A stretch of 64,000 bases of DNA from Alistipes sp. (lineage in GTDB: Bacteria > Bacteroidota > Bacteroidia > Bacteroidales > Rikenellaceae): contig JAGBTQ010000022.1 in assembly GCA_017631275.1 (NCBI GenBank), forward strand, positions 19,044 through 83,043, in the 5' to 3' direction. The position numbers and the translations under genes were made by a program. The notes under the pieces are model-generated. The model was not told the DNA's origin. It did no database searches and was given only the letters and a program-made list of their open reading frames with translations. Positions 8,276-16,745 of the stretch are shown piece after piece. Numbering within the stretch: position 1 is the first letter of the stretch; every line of letters starts with the position of its first letter.

Positions 8276-9667
8276 ATGACACTCATTAAGTCGATTTCGG
8301 GTATCCGTGGCACTATTGGTGGTCACGCTACCGAGAATCTAACCCCCATCGATGTTGTCAAGTTTACAACTGCTTACGCACGTCTTATCAAAGAGAAGAA
8401 CCCTGGCAAGCGCATCACCGTTGTGGTGGGTCGCGACGCACGTATTTCTGGCTCGATGGTCGACTCACTTGTCGAGGGAACACTCCTCGGCACAGGCGTT
8501 GATGTTATCAACGTAGGCCTCTGCACCACCCCTGGTACAGAGATGGCAGTTATCACACACAAGGCTGATGGCGGTATCATCATCACAGCATCGCACAACC
8601 CACGCCAGTGGAACGCCCTTAAGCTCCTAAACGAGCGTGGCGAGTTCCTCGACGATGCTGAGGGCAAGCAGGTGTTGGCAATGGCCGAGGATAACGACTA
8701 TGCCTACCCTACTATTGACCACATCGGCAAGGTTATTCTTCGCGAGGATTTCAATCGCAAGCATATCGAGCAGGTATTGGCGCTCAAGCTCGTAGACGTA
8801 GAGGCTGTGCGCAAGCGTAAGTTCAAGGTGGTTGTCGATGCCGTAAACTCTGTTGGTGGCGTTGTTATCCCTGACCTTTTGCGCGAGCTTGGCTGCGAGG
8901 TTGTCGAGCTTAATTGCGAGCCTACTGGCGAGTTTGCCCACAACCCTGAGCCACTCCCCGAGAACCTCACCGAGATCTCGGAGGTTATCCGCCGCGAGGG
9001 TGCCGACCTCGGCGTTGTTGTCGACCCCGATGTTGACCGCCTTGCATTTGTCATGGAGAATGGCGAGATGTTTGTCGAGGAGTACACGTTGGTGGCTGTT
9101 GCCGACTACGTATTGCGCCACACCAAGGGTAACACCGTATCTAACCTATCGTCGTCACGAGCTCTTCGCGACATCACCCACCGCTACGAGGGTTGCGACT
9201 ACGCAGCTGCCGCTGTGGGCGAGGTAAACGTGGTTAAGAAGATGAAGGACACGGGCGCAGTTATCGGCGGCGAGGGCAATGGTGGTGTTATCTATCCTGA
9301 GCTTCACTATGGCCGTGATGCGTTGGTGGGCGTTGCTCTCTTTTTGACCTATTTTGCAGGCATGGATTTAACCATGTCAGAGCTTCGCAAGACTTACCCC
9401 GCTTACTTCGCTTCGAAGAACAAGATTGAGCTTACGCCAGAGATTGACGTAGATAAGATTTTGGCAGCTGTAAAGAGCAAGTACTCAGGCGAAAAGGTCA
9501 ACGATATTGACGGCGTAAAGATCGACTTTGCCGAGAGCTGGGTACACCTCCGCAAGTCGAACACCGAGCCTATCATTCGCATCTACACTGAGGCTCACAC
9601 CATGGCTGAGGCAGATGAGTTGGCAAAGCGCTTCATTTCCGAAATAGAACAAATATCTAAGCAGTAA
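8276..9667 (+). CDS. glmM: Phosphoglucosamine mutase-type phosphohexomutase
   Basis: 463 residues from the ATG at 8276 (MTLIKSISGIRGTIGG, the conserved family start). A longer frame would begin at a TTG and add 21 unrelated residues. The active-site serine motif TASHNP is present near residue 100. The metal-binding loop is DPDVDR near 245, the sugar-binding loop GEGNGG near 327 and the phosphate-binding C-domain SNTEP near 438. The family interconverts hexose-6- and hexose-1-phosphates. By resemblance to Bacteroidales GlmM it likely makes glucosamine-1-phosphate for UDP-GlcNAc, though phosphomannomutase activity is possible. Confidence 0.85.
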   Translation: MTLIKSISGIRGTIGGHATENLTPIDVVKFTTAYARLIKEKNPGKRITVVVGRDARISGSMVDSLVEGTLLGTGVDVINVGLCTTPGTEMAVITHKADGGIIITASHNPRQWNALKLLNERGEFLDDAEGKQVLAMAEDNDYAYPTIDHIGKVILREDFNRKHIEQVLALKLVDVEAVRKRKFKVVVDAVNSVGGVVIPDLLRELGCEVVELNCEPTGEFAHNPEPLPENLTEISEVIRREGADLGVVVDPDVDRLAFVMENGEMFVEEYTLVAVADYVLRHTKGNTVSNLSSSRALRDITHRYEGCDYAAAAVGEVNVVKKMKDTGAVIGGEGNGGVIYPELHYGRDALVGVALFLTYFAGMDLTMSELRKTYPAYFASKNKIELTPEIDVDKILAAVKSKYSGEKVNDIDGVKIDFAESWVHLRKSNTEPIIRIYTEAHTMAEADELAKRFISEIEQISKQ

Positions 9668-9689
9668 TTCTGCCCACGATAGATAGCTT

Positions 9690-9723
9690 AAAGGCGACCC
9701 TCAATCATTTGAAGGTCGCCTTT
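9690..9723. terminator. Bidirectional hairpin terminator between glmM and the permease gene
   Basis: AAAGGCGACC and GGTCGCCTTT form a 10-bp stem around a 14-base loop. It sits between two converging genes and has A and T flanks suited to either strand. Confidence 0.8.
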
Positions 9724-9744
9724 ATAGTTATGGTTGCTATGTGC

Positions 9745-11037
9745 TTAGATGAAGATATACTTTAAAACAAACAACAGGGCAAGGATATACATCGTAGTGG
9801 AGATCTTCTTATATCTACCACTCATTACATTTATCACCACGTAGGCTATCATACCAAGCAATATACCATTAGATATAGAGTAGGTAAACGGCATCATGAT
9901 AACGCATATAAAGGCTGGAATGGCCTCGGTAAAGTCGTGCCACTGAATCTTGGCAATAGGCTCAAGCATCAACAATCCCACGATAATAAGCGCTGGGGCA
10001 GTGGCGGCAGCGGGGATAGAGAGGAAGAGTGGCGAGAAGAAGAGGGCTATGGCAAAGCATACCGCCACAGAGAAGGCAGTAAGGCCTGAGCGACCACCCT
10101 GTGCAACACCTGCGGCACTCTCGATATATGTAGTGGTGGTAGATGTTCCGAGCACAGCACCAGCAGTTGTTGCTATGGCATCTGCCATGAAGGCCTGCTT
10201 GATGCGGTAGATCTTTCCATCTCTATCAATCATATTTGCCTTGGTACACACGCCCACAAGAGTACCCACCGTGTCGAACATATCAATAAATAGGAATGTT
10301 AGCACCACAACAAGCATGTCGAGTGTGAATACATTCTCGAACTCGAACTTACAGAAGATGGGGGCTATAGACTCGGGGTGCGACACAATGCCCTTGAACT
10401 CGGTAACACCCATAAACATGCCTATAATCATCGTGACAAGAATGCCTATGAGGATAGAGCCTGGAACATTACGCATATAGAGCAAGCTAGTGATAATCAA
10501 GCCTATAAGAGCTAATAGCGCAGAGCCAGAGGTGATGTCGCCGAGCGCTACCAACGTGGCATCGTCATGCACTACCACGCCCGCACTACTAAGGCCAATA
10601 AAGGCTATAAATAGACCTATACCCGCACCAATAGCATTGCGGAGGCTCTGAGGTATGGCATTTACTATGGCCTCACGAATGTTACCAAGCGTAAGGAGTA
10701 TGAAGATTATACCCTCGATAAATACTGCCGTGAGGGCAAACTGCCACGAATAACCCATACCAAGACATACGCTATATACAAAGAAGGCATTAAGACCCAT
10801 GCCTGGTGCAAGACCAAAGGGGAGCTTACCCAGAAATGCCATGGCAAGACATCCGATGATTGCAGCCAACGTTGTCGAGGTGAATACTGCACCACTGGGC
10901 ATTCCATCTAAGAGTCCAAACATCGTAGGGTTCACGGCGAGGATATAGGACATGGTGAGGAAGGTTGTAATTCCCGCCACAATCTCTCGGCGAATGGTGG
11001 TCTTTGTGTGGTCAAAACCAAAGAGTCTCTTCAACAT
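9745..11037 (-). CDS. Purine (guanine/hypoxanthine) permease, AzgA/PbuG type
   Basis: 430 residues with 12 or more hydrophobic segments. It begins with the AzgA-family signature FGFDHTKTTIRREIVAGITTFLT-like pattern near residues 6-28 and contains LGTSTTTTYIESAAGV near 290, typical of this branch of the NCS2 superfamily. These inner-membrane proteins import adenine, guanine or hypoxanthine with protons. I found no purine riboswitch in the 200 bp upstream. It is a single-gene unit that converges on glmM. Confidence 0.85.
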   Translation of the reverse strand: MLKRLFGFDHTKTTIRREIVAGITTFLTMSYILAVNPTMFGLLDGMPSGAVFTSTTLAAIIGCLAMAFLGKLPFGLAPGMGLNAFFVYSVCLGMGYSWQFALTAVFIEGIIFILLTLGNIREAIVNAIPQSLRNAIGAGIGLFIAFIGLSSAGVVVHDDATLVALGDITSGSALLALIGLIITSLLYMRNVPGSILIGILVTMIIGMFMGVTEFKGIVSHPESIAPIFCKFEFENVFTLDMLVVVLTFLFIDMFDTVGTLVGVCTKANMIDRDGKIYRIKQAFMADAIATTAGAVLGTSTTTTYIESAAGVAQGGRSGLTAFSVAVCFAIALFFSPLFLSIPAAATAPALIIVGLLMLEPIAKIQWHDFTEAIPAFICVIMMPFTYSISNGILLGMIAYVVINVMSGRYKKISTTMYILALLFVLKYIFI

Positions 11038-11128
11038 ACTTTATTTAATTTATAGGCTTTCGTTAAATCTATCTTACAAAGGGCGTGTGGGTGGCACCGC
11101 TTTTGACCTTCTGATAGCATATTAGTAA

Positions 11129-11136
11129 CAAAGATA
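11129..11136 (-). promoter_or_regulatory. Possible -7 element of the purine permease promoter
   Basis: Read on the minus strand this is TATCTTTG, a match to TAnnTTTG, about 90 bp before the permease ATG. No convincing -33 TTTG was seen. Confidence 0.4.
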
Positions 11137-11175
11137 ACTATAATTATTTATATTTTTGAGATAGTCGATAAAATC

Positions 11176-11206
11176 TTGCAAATACAACCATTTTTTTATA
11201 ACTTTG
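11176..11206 (+). promoter_or_regulatory. Promoter of the M20 dipeptidase gene
   Basis: TTG at 11176-11178 and TAACTTTG at 11199-11206 are separated by 20 bp, fitting the Bacteroidota sigma-ABfr promoter. The predicted start leaves a 5' leader of about 45 bases. Confidence 0.65.
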
Positions 11207-11258
11207 CAAAACGAGCACTTGTGGCTTAACATTAAAAAACCTTAAAACAATAGATACT

Positions 11259-12626
11259 ATGAAACAAGCAACAGAGTACATCAAGCAGAACCGAGAGCGT
11301 TTCCTCGAGGAGCTTTTCGACCTTCTTCGCATACCATCAATCAGCGCACAGCCATCGCTCCACAAGCAGGACATGGTGCGTTGTGCCGAGTGGTTGGCAC
11401 AGTCGTTGGTTAAGGCTGGCGCTGATAGCGCCGAGGTGCTTCCTACCGAGGGCAACCCAGTAGTTTATGCCGAGAAGATTATCGACCCTAAGGCAAAGAC
11501 CGTGTTGGTTTATGGCCACTACGACGTTATGCCTGAGGACCCTATCGACGAGTGGAAGACCAACCCATTTGAGCCAGAGATCAAGGATGGCAGAATTTGG
11601 TGCCGCGGTGCCGACGACGACAAGGGTCAGCTCTTCATGCACGCCAAGGCTTTCGAGGCGATGGTAGCTACCGACACCCTCCCATGCAACGTTAAGTTTA
11701 TGCTCGAGGGCGAGGAGGAGATTGGCTCACCAAGCTTGTATAAGTTCTGCGCCGAGAATAAGAAGAAGCTCAATGCAGATATCATTCTCGTTTCAGATAC
11801 CTCTATGATTGGTCTTGATTGTCCTACCATCACTGCTGGTTTGCGTGGTTTGACATATATGCAGGTCGAGGTGACAGGTCCAGATAAGGATCTTCACTCA
11901 GGCCTCTTCGGTGGCGCTGTAGCCAACCCTGCCAATGTTCTTGCTAAACTTATTGCTGAGCTTACCGACGAGTTTGGTCGTGTTACTATCCCTGGCTTCT
12001 ACGACGATGTACGCATCCTTAGCGACGCTGAGCGTAAGGCACTTAACAAGGCTCCATTCTCATTAGACGAGTACAAGAAGGCACTCTCGCTTGGCGACGT
12101 AGCGGGCGAGGTTGACTACACCACTATGGAGCGCACAGGTATCCGCCCATCGCTCGACGTCAATGGCATCTGGAGCGGCTACACCGGCGAGGGCACAAAG
12201 ACCGTTATCCCATCAAAGGCTTATGCTAAGATCTCTATGCGCTTGGTGCCTAACCAGGACTTTAAGAAGATTGCAAAGCTCTTCGAGAAGCACTTCCGCC
12301 GCATCGCTCCTAAGAGCGTGAAGGTTGATGTTAAGTTCTTGCATGGTGGTGCTCCTTACGTATCGCCAACCGACCTTCCAGCATACAAGGCTGCCGAGAA
12401 GGCTGTTGAGACAACATTTGGTGTTAAGCCATTGCCATTCTACTCTGGTGGCTCTATTCCAATCATCTCGGGCTTCGAGAATATCCTCGGCATCAAGTCT
12501 ATCTTGCTCGGCTTCGGTCTTTCAAAGGACGCTATCCACTCTCCTAATGAGAGCTACGGCCTCGACCAGTTCGACAAGGGTCTTGAGACCTTGCCATACT
12601 TCTACAAGTATTTCGCTGAGAACTAA
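11259..12626 (+). CDS. M20-family metallodipeptidase
   Basis: 455 residues, the usual size. The zinc ligands and catalytic residues are visible in order: VYGHYDV (His and catalytic Asp) near residue 85, RGADDDKGQ (bridging Asp) near 119, EGEEEIGS (catalytic Glu and ligand) near 152, SDTSM near 178 and a C-terminal HSPNE near 429. A dimerisation domain occupies the middle. There is no signal peptide, so it acts in the cytoplasm, probably on dipeptides. It is a single-gene unit with its own promoter and terminator. Confidence 0.92.
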   Translation: MKQATEYIKQNRERFLEELFDLLRIPSISAQPSLHKQDMVRCAEWLAQSLVKAGADSAEVLPTEGNPVVYAEKIIDPKAKTVLVYGHYDVMPEDPIDEWKTNPFEPEIKDGRIWCRGADDDKGQLFMHAKAFEAMVATDTLPCNVKFMLEGEEEIGSPSLYKFCAENKKKLNADIILVSDTSMIGLDCPTITAGLRGLTYMQVEVTGPDKDLHSGLFGGAVANPANVLAKLIAELTDEFGRVTIPGFYDDVRILSDAERKALNKAPFSLDEYKKALSLGDVAGEVDYTTMERTGIRPSLDVNGIWSGYTGEGTKTVIPSKAYAKISMRLVPNQDFKKIAKLFEKHFRRIAPKSVKVDVKFLHGGAPYVSPTDLPAYKAAEKAVETTFGVKPLPFYSGGSIPIISGFENILGIKSILLGFGLSKDAIHSPNESYGLDQFDKGLETLPYFYKYFAEN

Positions 12627-12647
12627 TCGCAAAAATATTCTTAGAAA

Positions 12648-12681
12648 AGAAGCACCCTGCGGTGGGTGCTTCTTTTTTTTT
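12648..12681 (+). terminator. Intrinsic terminator of the M20 dipeptidase gene
   Basis: AGAAGCACCC pairs with GGGTGCTTCT around a six-base loop, followed by an uninterrupted T run to 12681. Confidence 0.9.
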
Positions 12682-12689
12682 GTGTGTGG

Positions 12690-12854
12690 AGTGTGTAGCG
12701 TGCTTCACACGAGATTAATTAGGAGTGAGAATAGGGAGTTTAGGGAGTTTAGGGAAAATAGGGGAAACAGGGATGATGAGGCGAGGGTATCACTTCCCCA
12801 TTATTCCCTATCTTCCCTATCTTCCCTATAAATTCCACCTCAATTAGCGAGATA
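12690..12854. repeat. Low-complexity 9-bp repeat tract with inverted halves
   Basis: After a short GTGCTTCACAC hairpin-like motif near 12700, purine units of the form GGGAGTTTA / GGGAAAATA run from about 12733 to 12770. Near 12803-12830 the complementary type CTTCCCTAT is repeated. The halves could fold on each other. The tract ends with the shared block CACCTCAATTAGCG, which leads into element copy 2. No gene is visible. Confidence 0.75.
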
Positions 12855-12982
12855 AATTTGTTGTCAGAAGGGTGCCGAGTGCTACACTCGGCAAAAATGC
12901 CACCGATGGGTAGTACTAGATGTACGTCCCATTGGTGGCATTTTTTCTAGGGGACGCAATCGACCCCTTATCACAACAAATT
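12855..12982 (-). repeat. Palindromic 3'-UTR element, copy 2 (after the large barrel gene)
   Basis: The outer arms TTTGTTGT and ACAACAAA pair perfectly. Compared with TTTCTTGT / ACAAGAAA in other copies, both sides changed together. The right tip overlaps the TAA stop at 12981-12983. The core has a GCCGAGTG...CACTCGGC hairpin on the left and an apical stem ATGCCACC / GGTGGCAT closed by AGTAC...GTAC. It belongs to the core type shared with copies 5 and 7. Confidence 0.85.
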
Positions 12983-15923
12983 ATCGGTGCATAGGCGGAC
13001 GACCACCTGGGAACGGTGGCATACCACCCTTCTGACCCATGCCGTCGTAGTCGTCAATGTTCTTTGAGCCCTTCTTGCCGAAGTAGCGAAGGTTGTAGTT
13101 GAACTGCACGGTAAAGTAACGACCGATGACGCTGTTCCATGCATTCTGCGTGTAACCGCTACCCACAGTGCGGGCAAATGCCTTGTTCTGGTTCAAGAGG
13201 TCGTTTACACCTACCAACACCTCGCCCTGCTGGTTCTTGAAGAGCTTCTTGCCGAGGTATAGGTTGCAGATGAGGAAGTCCTCGTTATAGTCGTTCGTGA
13301 AGCCGATATACTGGTTGTAGTTCACAGCGCCTGTGAGCGTAAAGCCCTTCCAGAATACCCACTTTAGCTGACCAGATGCCGTGTGGCTGAAGTACTGGTT
13401 GTGAGCATTACGCATATTGCCCTTAACCAACGACTGGCGCGCATCGTTGAACGTTCCGCTCCACTCGATTGTAAAGTCGATATTCTCTGAGATGTTGCTA
13501 CCCAACGACATACGAGCATCGTAGCCCATGTTGCTTGTGTAGTTCATCTGGCCGTCGATCATAGATGGCGTGTGCGAGTAGTTAACGCCTGCCGAGAGGT
13601 TTAGGTTACACTTAATAGGCGACACTGGGAAGCCGTAGCTTACGTGTGTACGTAGGTTGTAGTAGCCGTCCATATTCTCGTATGTCGAGTACTGCAATGG
13701 GTTGTAGATATCGCCATCGATGTCGATGTTACCAGGGTTGTAGCTAATGCTCTGACCTATGTAGTCCTGTGTGAGCTGTGCCGAGAACATCCACATGAAG
13801 GTGCGACCCTTCTCGATGTTCGAGCGCACGTAGTGGAGGTTCATGCGGTGGTTATACGATGAGCGTAGCTCAGGGTTACCCTTCGAGAGGTACTGTGCAT
13901 TCGACACGTCGTATATATCCTGCAGGTTGCGAACATCAGGGTTCTGCGTATATGAGCTGATGAATACTCGAATGGTGTTCTGAGGATTGAACGCAAAGTT
14001 GGTCATAAGGAAGTAGGTCACGTGGTCGTAGTCGCGCTTGATGTTCTCGCCCTTGACCACACCGTCGAGGATAGAGTGCTGGTAATATACGTTTGCCACC
14101 ACGGTGTTCTTGCCCTTAGCATAGCGATAGCCAGGACCTACACGGTGCTCCATGCTCAGACTATTAGTGAGCGACGATAGCGATGCATCGGGCTGTAGGC
14201 CCGCAATGTTGTAGTCCTCGCCAGTGATATATGCAGTCTTCTCAATCTGCTGATCCTCAAGGTCGAAGCGATACTGAAGGCTTAGCTGCGAGTTCTTTGT
14301 CAGTGGCTCAGTGTATGTCACGTTAGCACGAATGTCGGTCTCGCCCTGTGGCGCCAATGACGACACATAGCGAAGTATTGGCGTTTCAGCAAGATAGTCG
14401 GTAGCGAGCGTCGAGAAGCTGTTGGTGTTCGACTTGATGGTGTTGCGCAAAGCGTAGCGACCATCTACGGTGATTGTACGACCCACCTTGCCCAAGTTCA
14501 CGCGATACTGCAAGAACTCTGAGAAGCGCACCGCCTGTGACGAGCCCTTAGAGCCGTTGTACAAAATCTCATACTTATCATCGCCTGGAGTCTCGCCCAC
14601 AAGCTCGCCATACTGCTGGCTATAAGGGCTGTTGCCCTGGAAGCTGAGGTTTGTACGCGACATAAGCGACATATTCTTGTTGATGCGCCAGTCGAAACGT
14701 AGGTTAAGACGGTGGTTCATATTGTGCGTCTTAGACTCGCCCTCCTGCTCAAGATAGTCGTCGGGCGATGGCGACTCATACCACTTCTGCAACAAGCTCT
14801 TGTTGCGAGTGTTGGTGTTGTTGAAGAAGTACGAACCATTAAGCTTGATGGCATCGTTCTCGCCCCATGTGCCTGTATATTGCACACCTATAGAGCCGAC
14901 ATTTGCCACACCGCTCTGTGGGCGTACCATATACTGACCCACGCCACGACCACGATGACCGCCCATGCCGCCACCGCCACCACCAGATACGCCGAGGATA
15001 TCCTCAAACGAGAAGTTCTGCTGGTTTACGTTGTTGAGCAAGCCGATAACCGACAAGCGATGATTCTTCTGGAAGAGGTTTACGTTACCACCCACATTAT
15101 ACTTATGGTGCGATGTCACTTCACCCACCTCAGGCTTATAAATATCGGTATTCTGGAAGCTGAGCTCTGCGGGCGAGCCGTCGATGTCGGGCTGATAGCC
15201 ATAGCCAGCATACATCTTACCAAAGACTCCCTGACGCATATTCGAGCGTGTCACGATGTTGATAGCCTTATATCCCTCGCCATCGTCCATTCCCGAGAAC
15301 TCGGCATTGTCCGAGAGCTTGTTAAAGACCTCGATGCGATCTACCGCCTGTGCTGGTAGCGAGTTAAGGGCTGTTGATACGTCCTCGCCAAAGAACTCCT
15401 TGCCATCAACAAAGACCTTCTTAACCTGCTCGCCTTGTGCCTCCACCTGACCATTTGTCACGGTGATACCCGGCATCTTCTTAATAAGACCCTCAACGTC
15501 GGCATCTGAAGCAACCTTGAAGGCAGCAGCATTGTAGGCTACCGTGTCGCCATTCTGCGATGTGCGCAACGCCTGCACCTCCTTGACAACAGCCTCGATA
15601 GCCACACCTGGTGTGAGCTCCACTACGCCAAGGTTTGTTGTTCCAGCAATCTTAACGTCAGCAGTGTAGGGGGTATAACCGATAAAGGCAATGGTCATCG
15701 TATAGTCGCCAGCGGCAAGACCCACGATTGTCACATTACCGCCCGCACCCGTTGTGTTGTGCTTGCGTAGGTTGGGATTTTTCTTCGACTGTAGCTCGAC
15801 GATAGCACCAATCACACCGTCCTTGGTCTCCATATCCAAGACCTTTGCCGTCAATCTACCCGACTGCGCCATGGCTGGGAGCGCCATGCAAAGCATCATA
15901 AAAAGAATAAGTAGTCGCTTCAT
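12981..15923 (-). CDS. TonB-dependent-receptor-like outer-membrane barrel protein
   Basis: 980 residues. The signal peptide (about 1-19, ending AMAQ) is followed by a carboxypeptidase-regulatory-like beta-sandwich (about 21-105) and a plug-like domain (about 115-215, with VFVDGKEFFGEDV). A long beta-barrel with alternating aromatic strands runs to the C-terminus, which ends in a Gly/Pro-rich tail. This is the layout of the Bacteroidota 'outer membrane beta-barrel' relatives of SusC. No SusD partner is adjacent, so a glycan-uptake role cannot be assigned; the substrate is unknown. It is a single-gene unit; element copy 2 overlaps its stop codon. Confidence 0.85.
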   Translation of the reverse strand: MKRLLILFMMLCMALPAMAQSGRLTAKVLDMETKDGVIGAIVELQSKKNPNLRKHNTTGAGGNVTIVGLAAGDYTMTIAFIGYTPYTADVKIAGTTNLGVVELTPGVAIEAVVKEVQALRTSQNGDTVAYNAAAFKVASDADVEGLIKKMPGITVTNGQVEAQGEQVKKVFVDGKEFFGEDVSTALNSLPAQAVDRIEVFNKLSDNAEFSGMDDGEGYKAINIVTRSNMRQGVFGKMYAGYGYQPDIDGSPAELSFQNTDIYKPEVGEVTSHHKYNVGGNVNLFQKNHRLSVIGLLNNVNQQNFSFEDILGVSGGGGGGMGGHRGRGVGQYMVRPQSGVANVGSIGVQYTGTWGENDAIKLNGSYFFNNTNTRNKSLLQKWYESPSPDDYLEQEGESKTHNMNHRLNLRFDWRINKNMSLMSRTNLSFQGNSPYSQQYGELVGETPGDDKYEILYNGSKGSSQAVRFSEFLQYRVNLGKVGRTITVDGRYALRNTIKSNTNSFSTLATDYLAETPILRYVSSLAPQGETDIRANVTYTEPLTKNSQLSLQYRFDLEDQQIEKTAYITGEDYNIAGLQPDASLSSLTNSLSMEHRVGPGYRYAKGKNTVVANVYYQHSILDGVVKGENIKRDYDHVTYFLMTNFAFNPQNTIRVFISSYTQNPDVRNLQDIYDVSNAQYLSKGNPELRSSYNHRMNLHYVRSNIEKGRTFMWMFSAQLTQDYIGQSISYNPGNIDIDGDIYNPLQYSTYENMDGYYNLRTHVSYGFPVSPIKCNLNLSAGVNYSHTPSMIDGQMNYTSNMGYDARMSLGSNISENIDFTIEWSGTFNDARQSLVKGNMRNAHNQYFSHTASGQLKWVFWKGFTLTGAVNYNQYIGFTNDYNEDFLICNLYLGKKLFKNQQGEVLVGVNDLLNQNKAFARTVGSGYTQNAWNSVIGRYFTVQFNYNLRYFGKKGSKNIDDYDGMGQKGGMPPFPGGRPPMHR

Positions 15924-16225
15924 ATTGTTTAATTATCTTATTTTCTGTTTTATAGCAGCAAGTCTTTCGCTCTGCGAAAGTAATCTTTTTTTTTGAATAA
16001 TCAACCCTCCGAGGGGTGAATCGCCAAAATTGGCGGGTCAAGCGACCAAAATGAGGAAAAGGGGGAAAGCAGAAAGGTGAAAAGTGAAAGGTGAAAGGTG
16101 AAAGGTAAGGTGTGCTTCGCACGGAGGTTAATTAGTAGAGAGGAATAAGAATAGGGAGAGTAGGGTTAATAGGGTCGATAAGCTATAGTATCACAGTCCT
16201 ATCTTCCCTATCTTCCCTATCTCCC
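15924..16225. repeat. Intergenic region: promoter-proximal hairpins, then 7-bp and 9-bp repeats
   Basis: Nearest the barrel gene, CTTTCGC / GCGAAAG (15964-15980) forms a hairpin that overlaps a possible minus-strand -7 element TACTTTCG (15975-15982). Small stems CGCCAA/TTGGCG (about 16021) and GGTC/GACC (about 16037) follow. From 16066 to 16108 a 7-bp unit GAAAGGT repeats. GTGTGCTTCGCAC (about 16110) comes next, and from 16150 to 16225 purine and then pyrimidine 9-bp units. No coding potential is seen. Confidence 0.65.
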
Positions 16226-16260
16226 CTAAAAAAAAGATGCCGAACTTATCGGCATCTTTT
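16226..16260 (-). terminator. Intrinsic terminator of the histidine-rich protein gene
   Basis: On the minus strand AAAGATGCCGA pairs with TCGGCATCTTT and is followed by a run of eight T. It starts about 10 bases after the stop codon at 16270. Confidence 0.9.
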
Positions 16261-16269
16261 CAATACAAA

Positions 16270-16623
16270 CTATCTGCGAGGTCCTGGCTTGCCGTGGTTA
16301 TAACCTGGTCTGTTGTGGTTGTAGCCTGGCTTGCCGTGGTTGCCATGAGGCTTTGCTGGAGCACACTTGTGGTTGTGGTGTGGTGCTGGACGATGTGGCT
16401 TGCATGCGCTGTTGTGACCACGTCCTGGAGGACATGCCCTGCACTCCACCTTGTGGCTATGCACAGGTCGTGCGTGGTGGTGGTGATGGTTGCATGGTGG
16501 AACATTTATCACAACATTAACCTTGCGAGGGCCACGCGCCTCAACGCTATTAACATCGTTTGCCATTGCACTGCCGATTGCCATTACTGAGAGCACGAGG
16601 CTCAAAACCAACATCTTTTTCAT
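16270..16623 (-). CDS. Small secreted histidine-rich protein
   Basis: 117 residues. A signal peptide (about 1-21, ending SAMA) precedes a low-complexity mature chain. That chain has a run of five His near residues 46-50, many further His, five Cys, and C-terminal GYNH/HGKPG repeats. Such composition suggests binding of zinc, nickel or copper in the periplasm or outside, but this is inferred from composition only and I do not recognise a family. The gene lies downstream of the LytS/LytTR pair, 122 bp away, with its own promoter and terminator. A strong dyad covers its promoter. Confidence 0.7.
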   Translation of the reverse strand: MKKMLVLSLVLSVMAIGSAMANDVNSVEARGPRKVNVVINVPPCNHHHHHARPVHSHKVECRACPPGRGHNSACKPHRPAPHHNHKCAPAKPHGNHGKPGYNHNRPGYNHGKPGPRR

Positions 16624-16641
16624 AGTAGTAAAAATTTTTAA

Positions 16642-16685
16642 AGGGTTGTACTTTGTTACTTCTCTTGGTACAAAGGTACAACCCT
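16642..16685 (-). promoter_or_regulatory. Dyad overlapping the promoter of the histidine-rich protein gene
   Basis: AGGGTTGTAC and GTACAACCCT are perfect inverted repeats. Allowing one extra base, the arms extend inward to AC(C)TTTGT / ACAAAGT, about 15 bp each. On the minus strand the right arm contains TACCTTTG (16671-16678), a match to the -7 consensus about 50 bp before the ATG. The dyad could be a repressor site or a 5'-UTR hairpin. Confidence 0.6.
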
Positions 16686-16745
16686 AAACTACGATTTGGA
16701 GTCGGTATGTCGGTCAAACGGCGAAACCGCAAAGCGAAGTGACTA

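Noticed and set aside
11041-11128. Purine riboswitch upstream of the purine permease gene
   Set aside because: No conserved purine-aptamer loops or P1 stem could be found on the minus strand.
12981-15923. SusC/SusD polysaccharide utilisation locus
   Set aside because: No SusD-like gene, glycosidase or hybrid regulator lies beside either barrel gene.
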